Assembly (NCBI GenBank): GCA_029378245.1
Contig: JARKIF010000036.1
Coordinates: forward strand, 62,001-126,000
Direction of reading: 5' to 3'
Length of the DNA: 64,000 nt
Source: Roridomyces roridus
Taxonomy: Eukaryota; Basidiomycota; Agaricomycetes; Agaricales; Mycenaceae
Shown here: positions 25,910 through 35,914 of the stretch, one piece after another
How the letters are laid out: each line of letters begins with the position of its first letter
Numbering within the stretch: position 1 is the stretch's first letter
The notes under the pieces: model-generated
Databases searched by the model: none
What the model was told of the DNA's origin: nothing
What the model saw: only the letters and a program-made list of their open reading frames with translations
Made by a program: the position numbers and the translations under genes

Positions 25910-27786
25910 TCAGATGGCGAGGGTCACCAGTGAGGAGGGGACCTATGGTGTGTGCAGTGGGATATAAGCCGCCGGAGCTCACACTGCTCGGTAAAACTAA
26001 CCTCGAAGTTCACGATCCCCTCGAGACCAGAGCCTGGACTGCTGGGCAAGGTGAGGTTGCTGATGAGGGAAACTTGGACACGCAGATCGTTCCGCGTGTT
26101 TAGCCTGTAATGGAGCCTGGTAAGAGGAGAGATGCTGCATGCAATGCGAGGTGCAAGGGGTGCCGCGTGCGTACGTTGCGAAGAATGTGTTCGTGTAGAC
26201 TGGACAAGTATAAGAAATTCGTATTCTCGGAGACTTGGCACTTTGAAATGATTCACTCACGTTGTGCGAAGGAGAAGAAGAAGGCGAGGAAGATCAAGTT
26301 GTGTGGCATGGTGATGTACTGTGTGGGAGGGCGTAAGTAATTCTGCATCCAGGAAGGAGAGCACGAACGCAGATGAGTGAGATGACCGAGCCGATGCTAC
26401 AAGGCGACTTGAATATCAGGTCCACTTTGAAATCGACGAGAAAGCGTGAAAGCGTGCCATGTTAGAGAACCTATCCGCGGGTTCAGTCATTACTTCTCTC
26501 GTGTTGTTCAGCTAAAGACACACCGCACCCCAGGCCGGACAACATCAGTCTGTCGAGGACGTGTTTAAGCCTGAGACGCGCCAAGTCCAGTTTCGATGCT
26601 CCAAGTAGTTAAGTATTACGCACTGTTCAGCCTCCGTCCGATGTCCCAGGAGCACGAAAACGAAGACGGAGGTGATGACTATGTCTGCCCCGACGGAGGC
26701 GGCCAGACCGAAATGTATGAGCCACTGATGAAGTTGGTTGTTTAGAGCCACTGATGATCACGAACGACTGCGTACGGCGTAATGCAGGTGAAGTTGAGCA
26801 TAGCTTCCGTATTCAAACCTGCTCCGAGAGGGTGTTCAGGAAAATCAGTGACATGAGTTCAGAACGGACGCACGTCTTTCCTGCGGTCACTTTGAAATTA
26901 AAATCAGCTGTGATTTAATGAGGAGGATATATAACACTCACCGCATGCAGTGGCTAAGTATTTTCAACCAGTCAAGCTGGGACTCAAGTTCCAGAATGGA
27001 CAGACCTACCGAAGCGAATGAAGCTAAGTAGGATCTGAACGGTTTCCGAATCGAATGAGACGGATATGTAGGTTAAAAGTACAGACACACCACTGGGATT
27101 GTCACATACCAATTTCGTTCGCTGAATACAAGAATCCGGTGCGCCAAAAAGCTGGAGGATTCAGATTGAGGAAGATGAGAATCGAATCTTGGTAGATTGG
27201 GCGTACCAGTGTACACAGACGACGATGAGGGCCTATACACAACTTCGTAAACAAGCGGGCAACGACGGAGAGGGCAAGTTTGCGTACAGTGAGGATGATT
27301 GTGACCTTGGAGAAACAGAGTAAGATGAAAAGTTTGTTCGAAGTAGACTGGAAACGCACAGAGATAAACCACGGAATCCGATCCATCACCTCGGGCTCCC
27401 CATAATTCTCTATCCCGTAGAACCACAACGCGCCCCAGACACAGCCCGTGTGCGCCGCGGTTAAGAGCCTACGTGGAGTTGGTTCAGAACTCACGAAATT
27501 GCCGAGCCGTACCAGATGCCCGAAACCTATAAGATAATTAAGATTCAGGTGTCAGCCAAGGAGTACCTCGAGTACGAGGGGCGCGCACGAGTAGCTTGAT
27601 CCTGATTGAATCTCGTTTATAATAGCGGAAGTAGAGTACAGCCTGGAGGTGAGATATTCCGGACAGTCTGACCCAGTCAGTCAGGCAAGTAGTACGAATC
27701 AGCTGGGAGTGACGGACGCACAGAGAGAAGAAAAAAGGCCCAATAAGCAACGCGCCTAACGTGGTCCGGATGGACGTGGTCGCCAT
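25910..27786 (-). CDS. Seven-helix integral membrane protein (DUF6533/DUF6534 type)
   Basis: Multi-exon membrane protein of a family very abundant in agaricomycetes. Helix pieces appear in family order: TLGALLIG at the start (27786), SHLQAVLYFRYYKRDSIRIK, LTAAHTGCVWGALWFYGIE, FLAHRILVFSERNWYVTIPV, HFGLAASVGADIVITSVFVF, then TMPHNLIFLAFFFSFAQ, and the typical C-terminal block TLNTRNDLRVQV. The last exon ends with VPSSLVTLAI and a TGA at 25910-25912. Exons are separated by roughly 50-base introns; not every junction is fixed, and between 26780 and 27060 the coding path is unclear, so the gene could carry a lesion there. Function of the family is unknown; a receptor-like role is often supposed. 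Confidence 0.7.
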
Positions 27787-28819
27787 AAAGTATTAGACTC
27801 CACTCGGGTATCGGACTGGCTGCTTTATACTATAGCGGAAAGCCAAAACAATCATGCTTCCTTTGGACTTGAGAGAACGAGTTGCGAATCGAGGCAGGTG
27901 GGTCGAATTGAGTAGCTATAGAGACAGTGGCGGGAAGGCGGTCTGTCGTGGATCATTGTCTTTCCCGCGAGACACCGAAGATATGGTCATCCTGTGAGCT
28001 ATTCGGCTAACTGCGGACGCGTGCATTATGCCGAAACGAAACACAGAAGATTCTTGACGAAAGCAGCAATTTGGAATAAAAGTCGGCGCAAGAGGAGGAA
28101 AGTTCTGCCCAGATGTCAAGGTGCGTAGTCTTGAAAAATCACTGAACAGGTACGAAGAAGTCGTGAACGAGTCGTCCAGATGCTTTGAAATCAATCCCGG
28201 ACAAGACCGATATTTCCAGTTAAGTATCCGCTAACTGCGCGGGCAAAGCCAGAGGAAGCCCTAACAGCTCGATACACGCGGAACGCCCAGGTTGTATTTA
28301 CGGTGATCCTCGTTGGAATGGCAAGCTAAATGGTCGACAGTGGAGCGGGAGCCTGGAGGTTGGCAGGTGGGCGGGCGGGAGCCTGGAGGATCCGAAATCT
28401 TCAGCAAGGCCATACAAGCGGGTCAGCCAGCAAGTTCTTTGAGTACTCCGCAGTGCGCACAGGTTGGCATTAAGATTTCCTCGGCGCAAGTACGGCGCAG
28501 ATGGAAAGAGCAGCAGACAAGAGTGGTTCGATCACGTGGAAAACCCGGAGAGTGCGTCGTGAGAAAGTGTGTGTCATGTCTGATCAGTCCCTCTCCTCTC
28601 AGCTTTTTTTCGGACAAATTTCGGACTGCATCGGATAGCACTCACAAAGCGTTTATTATTGAGGCTCGGAGATCCTGCGGCAACCCGCGTCTCGCTGACT
28701 GAGGCGCTGTAAGCATTACGTCGCAGAGTGAGTTTCTCGGCTCTCCGCATTACCAGACACTGACCGAAAATATAAAAGCCATCGCAATATCGCAGAGGGC
28801 ACTCATTCAAACTCTAATC
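27787..28819. other. Divergent intergenic region before OYE copy 3
   Basis: No gene seen in about one kilobase. A short direct repeat CGGGAGCCTGGAGG occurs twice near 28347 and 28376 with a GGCAGGTGGGCGGGCGGGA stretch between. The 150 bases before the OYE start resemble the upstream flanks of the other two OYE copies. Confidence 0.45.
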
Positions 28820-30097
28820 ATGTCAACTCAAAAACTTTTCCAATCCACTCGCGTCGGGGACATCGAGCTCGCTCATCGAGTGGTCTTTGCTCCCACAACG
28901 AGACTCAGGGCCGACACGAATCATGTGCCTCTCCCCCATGTTGCGGAATACTATAGCCAGCGCGCTAGCACACCCGGCAGTCTCCTTATCTCGGAGGCTA
29001 CATTCATCGCGGCACGTGCTGGAGGGTACACGAACGCGCCAGGAGTTTGGTCCGACGAGCAAATAGCGGCTTGGAAAAAGGTGCGCTGGATGCCAGATTT
29101 AATCCGATATCGTTTCTTATGCCACGGCTCGTTAGGTCACGGACGCAGTGCATGCCAAAGGTTCATTCATGTACCTCCAGCTTTGGGCTATGGGTCGAGC
29201 AGCAGAGCCCGCGGCGCTAGCTGCCGAGGGCGAGGGGCTGCCCATGGTATCTGCTTCCGACATCCCTATCGGCACGGGCCAAGTTCCTCGTCAACTTTCG
29301 GTTGAAGAAATCCAAGAATACGTCCAACTCTACGCGACAGCCGCGTCCAACGCGGTCGACAAGGCTGGATTTGACGGAGTCGAGATCCACGGCGCCAATG
29401 GATACCTCCTCGACCAATTTATGCACGATGGCAGCAATATTCGTACCGACTCTTACGGCGGCTCCGTCGAGAACCGTGTGCGATTCCCCCTCCAGGTCGT
29501 AGAAGCCGTCGTCAATGCCGTCGGGGAGAAGAAGACTGCCTTCCGAGTCAGCCCGTGGGGCACTATCCAGGGTGCGTCTCCCCGTCGTTTGTTTCGCCAT
29601 CCTTCCTGACTATGCCTGGCTCTTCCCTCTTCTTCAGATATGCACTTTGCCGAGGGCCCCAAACCGACGTACACGCACCTCGTCACCGAGCTCCGCGAGC
29701 GCTACCCCGACTTGGCCTACCTCCACGTCGTTGAGCCACGTGTAGACGGCGGGACAACCATCGAAATCAAGGAAGGCTATTCTAACGACTTTATCCGGGA
29801 CATCTGGGGCTCCCGTCCGCTCATTAGTGCCGGTGGCTACACCCGCGAGACGGCCCTTGCCACCGCGCAGGAAAAAGGCGACTTGATCGCCTTTGCTCGT
29901 CCGTACATCGCCAACGTGAGCACTAACAACCTCCACTCGATTATTCTGACGCACTTTTGCAGCCCGACCTCCCTCACCGACTCCTACACGGGATCGCACT
30001 GGCGGTGGGAAACCGCGCGTTGTATTACGCGCCGGGGAGCACAGACCCTGCGGGGTATACCGACTACCCTTTTGCGCGCGCCGTTGAGACTCATTGA
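28820..30097 (+). CDS. Old Yellow Enzyme-type FMN oxidoreductase, copy 3
   Basis: Third OYE paralogue, opposite strand and about 10 kb from the tandem pair. Exons 28820-29080, 29136-29571, 29638-29915 and 29963-30097 give 369 residues ending FARAVETH. It has the same HGANGYLLDQF active-site motif, SYGGSVENR and AFARPYIAN. It differs from copy 2 by a two-residue insertion (AAEGEGLP) and scattered substitutions. Identical intron positions show duplication of the whole gene; the inverted, separated position suggests a segmental event that also placed the two transcription factors and the membrane protein between copies. Confidence 0.92.
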
Positions 30098-31357
30098 TCC
30101 CTCTACTCTTTTGTTTCCTTGGACGGTATTATACGATATGGACCAGATAATTTGTCGACTCGGAGCCTAGTTAAATGAATGTAGTGTCAATTTTTTTTTG
30201 GTTTCTTCCAGTCCTTAGGGAAATGATTGTCATCCAGTCGGCAGATGCGTTCCCAACGTTTTGCTGCCTCAGTCGGCGATTGAGAAAAATGAAAGTCAAG
30301 CCTATGGCATATACGTACTACAATGGCCCGAGTCGACGACTCGCCCGCCGCCGAGGAAGATACATGGAGTGGTTTGCCGGTGGTATCCCGAATGCTTACT
30401 ACAGGGCGGTCGAATTTATATTCAGGTATGTACGGCTTGGGTACGAACGAAAGGCAAAAGAGGGAGAGCGAACGCCGAAATGTTTCAAGTTCTTCAAACT
30501 CCGCCCCGCCTGATCGCGCTCCGTCCCTCATCACCTACCCTGCCAACGCCTCCGAGAGACCACTGACCGGCGCCTGAAGACCGTAACCACACCATCGAAG
30601 CGATCCCACCCTTCGCTCCCCTCCTTACCCGACGGCCCTGTCCCAGCCACCGCGTCTCTCGTCTTACCATACCCGCCGCCCGGATCTCTACCGCCGCCCG
30701 GATCCCGACCATTATCTGTCACGAACACCAAGATCTCCCGAGTCAAATATCCTCTAGCCTTGAAGACTTCCGACGGACCAAGAATCGCTTTCAAGTCCTG
30801 CCTTCAGCAAGCAAGACTGATCATTCCCGCCGTGTACCCTTGACTCCATTTCCCACGTCGACGTTGAACCGACACGTTGCTTCACTTCTCCCCCCACCGT
30901 ACTCATTTATACCACTGGATTCCTTGTATTATTTACTTGAATATATCCTTCTTTTCATTCAACTTCCGTGGGCATCGAGTGTCTTGAGGCGTCTTTGAGA
31001 GTGTCTTGACGAAGCCACATTGTTGCTTGCCCAAGATGCCCGTCGTCCGCCCAAGACGGATTTGTCTTTCCAAGACGGGTCTGTCTTGCCCACGCAATGT
31101 ACTTAGCTTTGGCAAGACGCGCCGTCTTGGCCAGATTTTTGTCTTTTCTGTCGTTCTCGTCTTGGGCAAGACGCCAAAGACGAACCCGCGATTTTGCTGA
31201 TGCAGTATCCGAGACGCCGACTCCAAGAAGTCGTATCATGGTTACTAGTTAGTATTTACTGAACGAGTCCCCCTCACTGACCCTGAAAATCAAAGGCTCA
31301 CTGGCACTTGGGTGTACATGCATGAGCACAACAATCAGCTATGTACCGACTCCCTCC
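30098..31357. other. Intergenic region with CAAGACG repeat cluster
   Basis: No convincing gene. A short frame at 30323 (MARVDDSPAAEEDTW) could be the start of a small spliced gene but matches nothing I know. From about 30970 to 31180 the heptamer CAAGACG and its complement CGTCTTG recur many times on both strands. Also present is a doubled CCGCCGCCCGGATC near 30680-30710. Confidence 0.4.
30970..31180. repeat. CAAGACG/CGTCTTG motif cluster
   Basis: Within about 210 bases the motif CAAGACG or its reverse complement appears about ten times at irregular spacing, including GGGCAAGACG and CCCAAGACGG variants. Irregular spacing and both orientations argue against a simple satellite; this could be a subterminal repeat of a transposon or a binding-site array. 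Confidence 0.5.
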
Positions 31358-33253
31358 TCACAAGCATTGGTTGTAGTCTATAGGATGACGTTTAGAACTC
31401 TGCATAAACGCTCGAAAAATACTCACAAGCGTTGAGAACCTGGCACGTCGTGCCCGAAACGCAGCCGTTGCATCCAGTCCATCCGATACCACCACACCTG
31501 GATCGGACGATTCAGAGGTGATCCAAGATGAAATTAAATCGACAACTGACTGTCCCCAGTGAGCAGATAAGCATCCCGTCGGCGGCGGCGGGGCCACAAC
31601 GCTCGTCGTGGTCGTGGTTGTGCCAGTAGTGCTTTGCGCCGAAGTCGTAGATCCCACCGTTGTAGTCTGCCCCGTCGTCGTCGTACTGGTACCCGTAAGC
31701 GTCGGTACACTCCAACTCGCCCATTGGGAGTTGGGCACAGAAAGGTTGTACGTTCCCGCCGTCTGCACGATATTCGTATTAGCAGTCTGGCCCAACAGGA
31801 ATTGCTGCACAAAGGCGGTCACGGCGGATTGTTGCGTCGAGGGGAAGACGCAGTGAGAGTGGTTGGCCGATTGTGAGATTCCCATGTTGTTGGCGACGCC
31901 CATGGAAGTCCACGCCGTGCGCGCGGAGATCATGGCTCCCCAAGAGGAGAAGGGACCGAGCCAGTCGTAACCGAGGTTGTCGATGACGAATAGACCACGG
32001 GGGGCGATGAGAGCAGCCAGAGAGTGGTGGTCCACCGGCATCTTGTTCACCGAGGTGGTCGCAAATTGGTTAAAGTTGGTCGAGAACCACACGTTCTCTC
32101 CGATGATCTCAGAGGCCGTTTGCGTGCTGACACCACTATTGTATAACACATGCTCAGAAAGAGGACCAGCGTGATGCTGCAACGGAAACTTACGTGGACT
32201 CGATGTAGTCGGACAGACGCCAACTGTCCGTGCCGCCAGACCCAGACTCCTGAGGAATAGTCAACACAATACGCGGCTCAAATGCGCCTGGAGATGGATT
32301 TGAGTACAGAAGAATATTGGGGCAGGGATCAAACGTACCAGCGATGAGCGCGCCCTTGCCGTTACGCGAGCATCCGGAAACTCCAACTCTGGCTGGGTTA
32401 ATCTTGGCTGCAGGAGTGGACTCCACAGCATCCATGATTCTGCGTACGGCCCACGCCCAAGCCATGGTTGCCCCTGGAATGTGGTTGAGTACTAATGCAT
32501 TTCGGAAAGAAAGGAAACTCACCTGCACTGGCAGTGCTGCCGTAAAGATTATAGAAGAGACCCTTTCCGCGCGACGCCGGGCTGGAATCCTGGTTGGCCA
32601 TGCCTACAACAGAGATGAGCGGTCGACAAGCTCCGCACAACGAATGCTCACCTTCGTTATCAAAGTTGATGATAGCAACACCGGCGGGTGCGGGGATACT
32701 GATACCGCCCATAGCAATGATGGCTGGGTACGGTGCAGTGCCTGCATAGAGGATGAGCGCTGAGCCGTGTACATCCCGAATGGTGGACATTCATACCCGA
32801 AGTAGGGAACGTAATCGTCGGCGAGAAAGTCATAGTCTTTCCCTGGTCCGTGACCGTGATCGCAAGGGTGGTGCCAGAGAAAGTAGCCGTTACAGAGGTA
32901 GGCTACGAGCCACAAACCGGGTCAGAAAGTTGTCAAGGTGAAGGATGTCAAAGAACACACGTCGGCAGGCATCGTCCCAAGCTCATCTTGTTGGAGGAGA
33001 GTGCTGATCTCCGCGGTGCGGCATGCCCAGTCGGCCATGGTCTGGACTTTCGTCACACCATCCGCAAAGGTAAAAAGGTCGGGCAGCTGGGTGTTAGTAT
33101 ACGAGGAGAGGTTCGGAATCGCCGGGCCTATGATGACGTATCAGCAACAAATCCTAGGGAAAGGATAGATTGAAACCGACATTGAGCTTTCGCTGTGGCT
33201 GCGAACAGCACACAGGCAGCAAAGACCGCTTGGATGAGTCGGGATTGGAACAT
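31358..33253 (-). CDS. Secreted glucuronoyl methylesterase (CE15) with C-terminal CBM1
   Basis: Extracellular 4-O-methyl-glucuronoyl methylesterase, which cuts ester links between lignin and glucuronoxylan. It starts with the signal peptide [20 protein letters not shown] (33253), followed after a short intron by [20 protein letters not shown]. Hallmarks are [39 protein letters not shown] and the nucleophile motif GCSRNGKGA (Ser codon 32367-32369). The Glu motif is PQESGSGG (Glu codon 32247-32249) and the His motif NHSHC (about 31855). A Thr-rich linker leads to a fungal cellulose-binding module split over three exons: HWGQ, then [21 protein letters not shown], then YYNQCL and stop at 31358. 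About eight short introns. All catalytic residues are present, so the enzyme is probably active. Adjacent genes do not suggest a cluster. Confidence 0.92.
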
Positions 33254-35091
33254 TTCGTCGACGGGCGAAGAACCGACCTGACACTTTTTAAGACATGGAG
33301 TCACCGAACTTGAACAGATGTTTCTGCGACGAGACCAAGACGAGTCGTGGCGGGCGGAGATTTGGAGGGCCAAGATTTGCTTGGCATTCAAGGCCGAATA
33401 CAACCGTAGTCGATTCAGGTAGGGGATAAGCCGCATCAAGGACCCTTTGGCAAAGGGCCAATAGGGCGCCACCAAAAAAAGGATCGAGAGCTCACGAGAT
33501 ATGCACATACATGCATCACCGAAAAGGAAGTGGCTTGGCTGTCAGTAGAGTTCGCCCGAGGAGAGTTGACGATCAAATACGGTCCGTGCCACGGCTGGGC
33601 TCTCAAGCATGTTCGTAAGGCAGGTGTCGAGAAGATGATCGAAGAAGTCTATTGTAGCGCACAGTAGCGGATATGGTCTGGCTGGTAGACGTGTCGGCGT
33701 CGTCTGAAGATACATAAATGCATAACACCAGGAGCGAAATTCGGCCGTCTGGGTGCGAGTCGACGAAGATGCATCCATTGCTTCCGTTGTGCCTGGTGCC
33801 ACCAGCGGCAGGCATGGCCCACACATTTTCCCGAGAAGCATCGAGTTATACCCGGAAATCATTTGGCAAGACCCACGTGGGGAAGGATTGAGGAGAACTA
33901 CGGGTCCGATGAAATCGAGTCTTGGATCAGAAAAATGCCAGGTCTTGAGTTGTAAAGGTGTTGCGAATCACATTGCGAAGCTGAGGACCTAGATTCTTCC
34001 CCGTCGGCTTCAGTGGGCTTTTTGCTCCTGTCGCGCTCTGCATGCCACATGGTGGTTCGGAGGAAAGGGCGCAATCGGATCAGAGTCATCATTCTTGTGA
34101 CGTGCATTCACGGATGCAATTGCTTGGTCTCTCTTTCGCACTTCCACAGACGACCTGCTGAGCCAGGATATACCGCTGGATGGTTCCCTTGAACTCGCAC
34201 CCCAGGACTCTGTATCATCCGGTATGCTCAAGTCATGCGACATTTGTCGGTCCAATTGCCGACTTTGCTCCCGCGTCCGAGTTCCGGGGTCCCAGCGTCT
34301 TCGATACTACAGTATACTGCCGGCTCACTCATAACCTTGGCTCCATACTTACACCGTCCCGGTGGAGATTATCCCGGACGCTGCCAGCGACAGAGCGCCC
34401 GCCTATATCATTCGGCCTCAGTCTTTCTTCCACCCAGATCGATCATCGCTATACACTCGGCGTCATCTATCAGAAGCTCTTTTTAAACGTCCTTTACGGA
34501 CTAACCCAGCCATCTCTGTGCCTGGCTACTCCCGCAAAGCGTACTCTGAACTTCTTGGAAGTTTTCCCTACAGTGCCCCGCTTTACCTCACCATTGAAAT
34601 GTACATATCAACCGAGGTATCTGTGGAATTGAAAACACGGCGCCACTGATTTACGCACCCAGACAGTCAATCAAGTCATTAGTCGCGTGGTGAATTCCAC
34701 AGCGCCAAGCACTGCATGCACGAATCCAAACCCAAGAACAGGCTCGTGGACACGCATGAAAAACCTGTGGATGCGTCGAAACCATCGACATTGTTGTACA
34801 GCTGATGAAGCTGCCTGCACAGACATGTGGGCCCTTTCCTCGTATGAAAGAAATTCTGTCTAAAGTCCATGATTTTTCAGTTTCAGCGCCAGTCTCGAAG
34901 TAGGGCGTCTCAATTCCGTCTCCAAGAATTCCGTCTCCAAGCTCTTCGGAGACAGATGCTAATTCGAGTGCTTGGTACCCATTGCCTAGGTACGGTTTCA
35001 TTCCAAGTATTGCACCCAGGTTTCCCACATTTGTCAGGCGTTGCACACCATTAGTATACTTAACGCGGCGGTTCCCTTCCCGTCTTGTCCA
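33254..35091. other. Intergenic region between CE15 and NLR remnant
   Basis: No gene identified over 1.8 kb. Minus-strand frames at 33542-33862 and 34651-35046 are uncommitted and match nothing I know. A 15-base tandem AATTCCGTCTCCAAG occurs twice near 34913-34942. Confidence 0.4.
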
Positions 35092-35582
35092 ATGACTTTT
35101 CCTCTGACCCCCACGACTGCGAGCAAGTTCGCCGAGAAAATCCGGTGGCCACTCTCTCCACGGAAGGAGAATCTGATTGCTGCGTGTTCTGCCCTCAAGA
35201 CTGTCCTCAATGCTGCGGAAGGTGTGGCAGACAACGCTGGGGTCCCCGGCTTGTCTGCGGGCATCGGTGCACTTTCACATGTCGTTGAAATCGTGCGGGT
35301 GAGTCTCGCCTGGGTATCGCACTATGATTCTTCTTGATTGTTTGCAGAAAACGTCGCAAAACGCGGATGATATTCACGTACTCGCAGATCGCGTGCAGCA
35401 ATTGACCGCAGTTCTGGAGGGCGTGACTCAGACTACGAAACGGCATAAGGAAGTGGCTCACCGAATTGACAAGCTTTCGACGTGGGTCGGACTCTCCTCC
35501 GCACGCTTGCAACTGAACTATATCTCGTAGTACGTTGAAAGATCTAGCCAACGAAATAGCTGGTCGTCAATCTCGTCCTTAT
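35092..35582 (+). pseudogene. NLR 5' part (helical N-terminal domain), split by copia
   Basis: First part of a NACHT-WD40 NLR. Exons 35092-35298, 35348-35481 and 35531-35582 encode an alpha-helical N-terminus (LKTVLNAAEGVADNAGVPGL, ADRVQQLTAVLEGVTQ) resembling the HeLo/MLKL-N-type bundles seen on many basidiomycete NLRs. Exon 3 (TLKDLANEIAGRQSRPY) stops abruptly at the CTTAT target site of the retrotransposon. The same reading frame resumes at 40274 with IKRMGASSRDAAWISGKI, so the two parts were one exon. Read alone, this fragment would continue into the LTR. Confidence 0.85.
35578..35582. other. Copia target site duplication, left (CTTAT)
   Basis: CTTAT directly precedes the 5' LTR and is repeated at 40269-40273 directly after the 3' LTR. 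Confidence 0.9.
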
Positions 35583-35762
35583 TGTTGTAGTAATCATTAT
35601 TCCCCGACCTTCTACCCGATTCTATTTACTCAGCTATTACTAAGTCTCTCTTCACTATAGTAGAATATTCTAGATATTATCCGTAGTATATAAGCCTGTA
35701 GCTGAACCACGGAATGCATTATTCTTCTCTTGTTCACACTCATCGAACATCATCCAACAATA
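35583..35762 (+). repeat. 5' LTR
   Basis: 180 bases, TGTTGTAGTAATC to CATCCAACAATA. It contains a TATA-like GTATATAAG at about 35686. Identical to 40089-40268. Confidence 0.95.
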
Positions 35763-35775
35763 GGTTATGGGCCCC
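35763..35775 (+). other. Primer-binding site, half-tRNA type
   Basis: GGTTATGGGCCCC starts directly after the LTR. Its first 12 bases are complementary to the anticodon-loop region of eukaryotic initiator tRNA-Met (GGGCCCATAACC), the half-tRNA primer used by Drosophila copia and relatives. This also fixes the LTR end. Confidence 0.8.
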
Positions 35776-35914
35776 GGCCGTAACTGAACTTCTCCCGAAT
35801 AATCACACGTCTATCACCAGCTTGACAGCTCAAACCGTCACACACTTTGATCACCGTTTTTCGACGCACACTCGACGCCTCTCGATCTACACCTAGCATC
35901 ACCACATTATCATC

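Noticed and set aside
35583..35759. 177-base LTR ending in CA
   Set aside because: Identity continues for ATA in both LTRs, the primer site starts after it, and only then do the CTTAT duplications flank the element.
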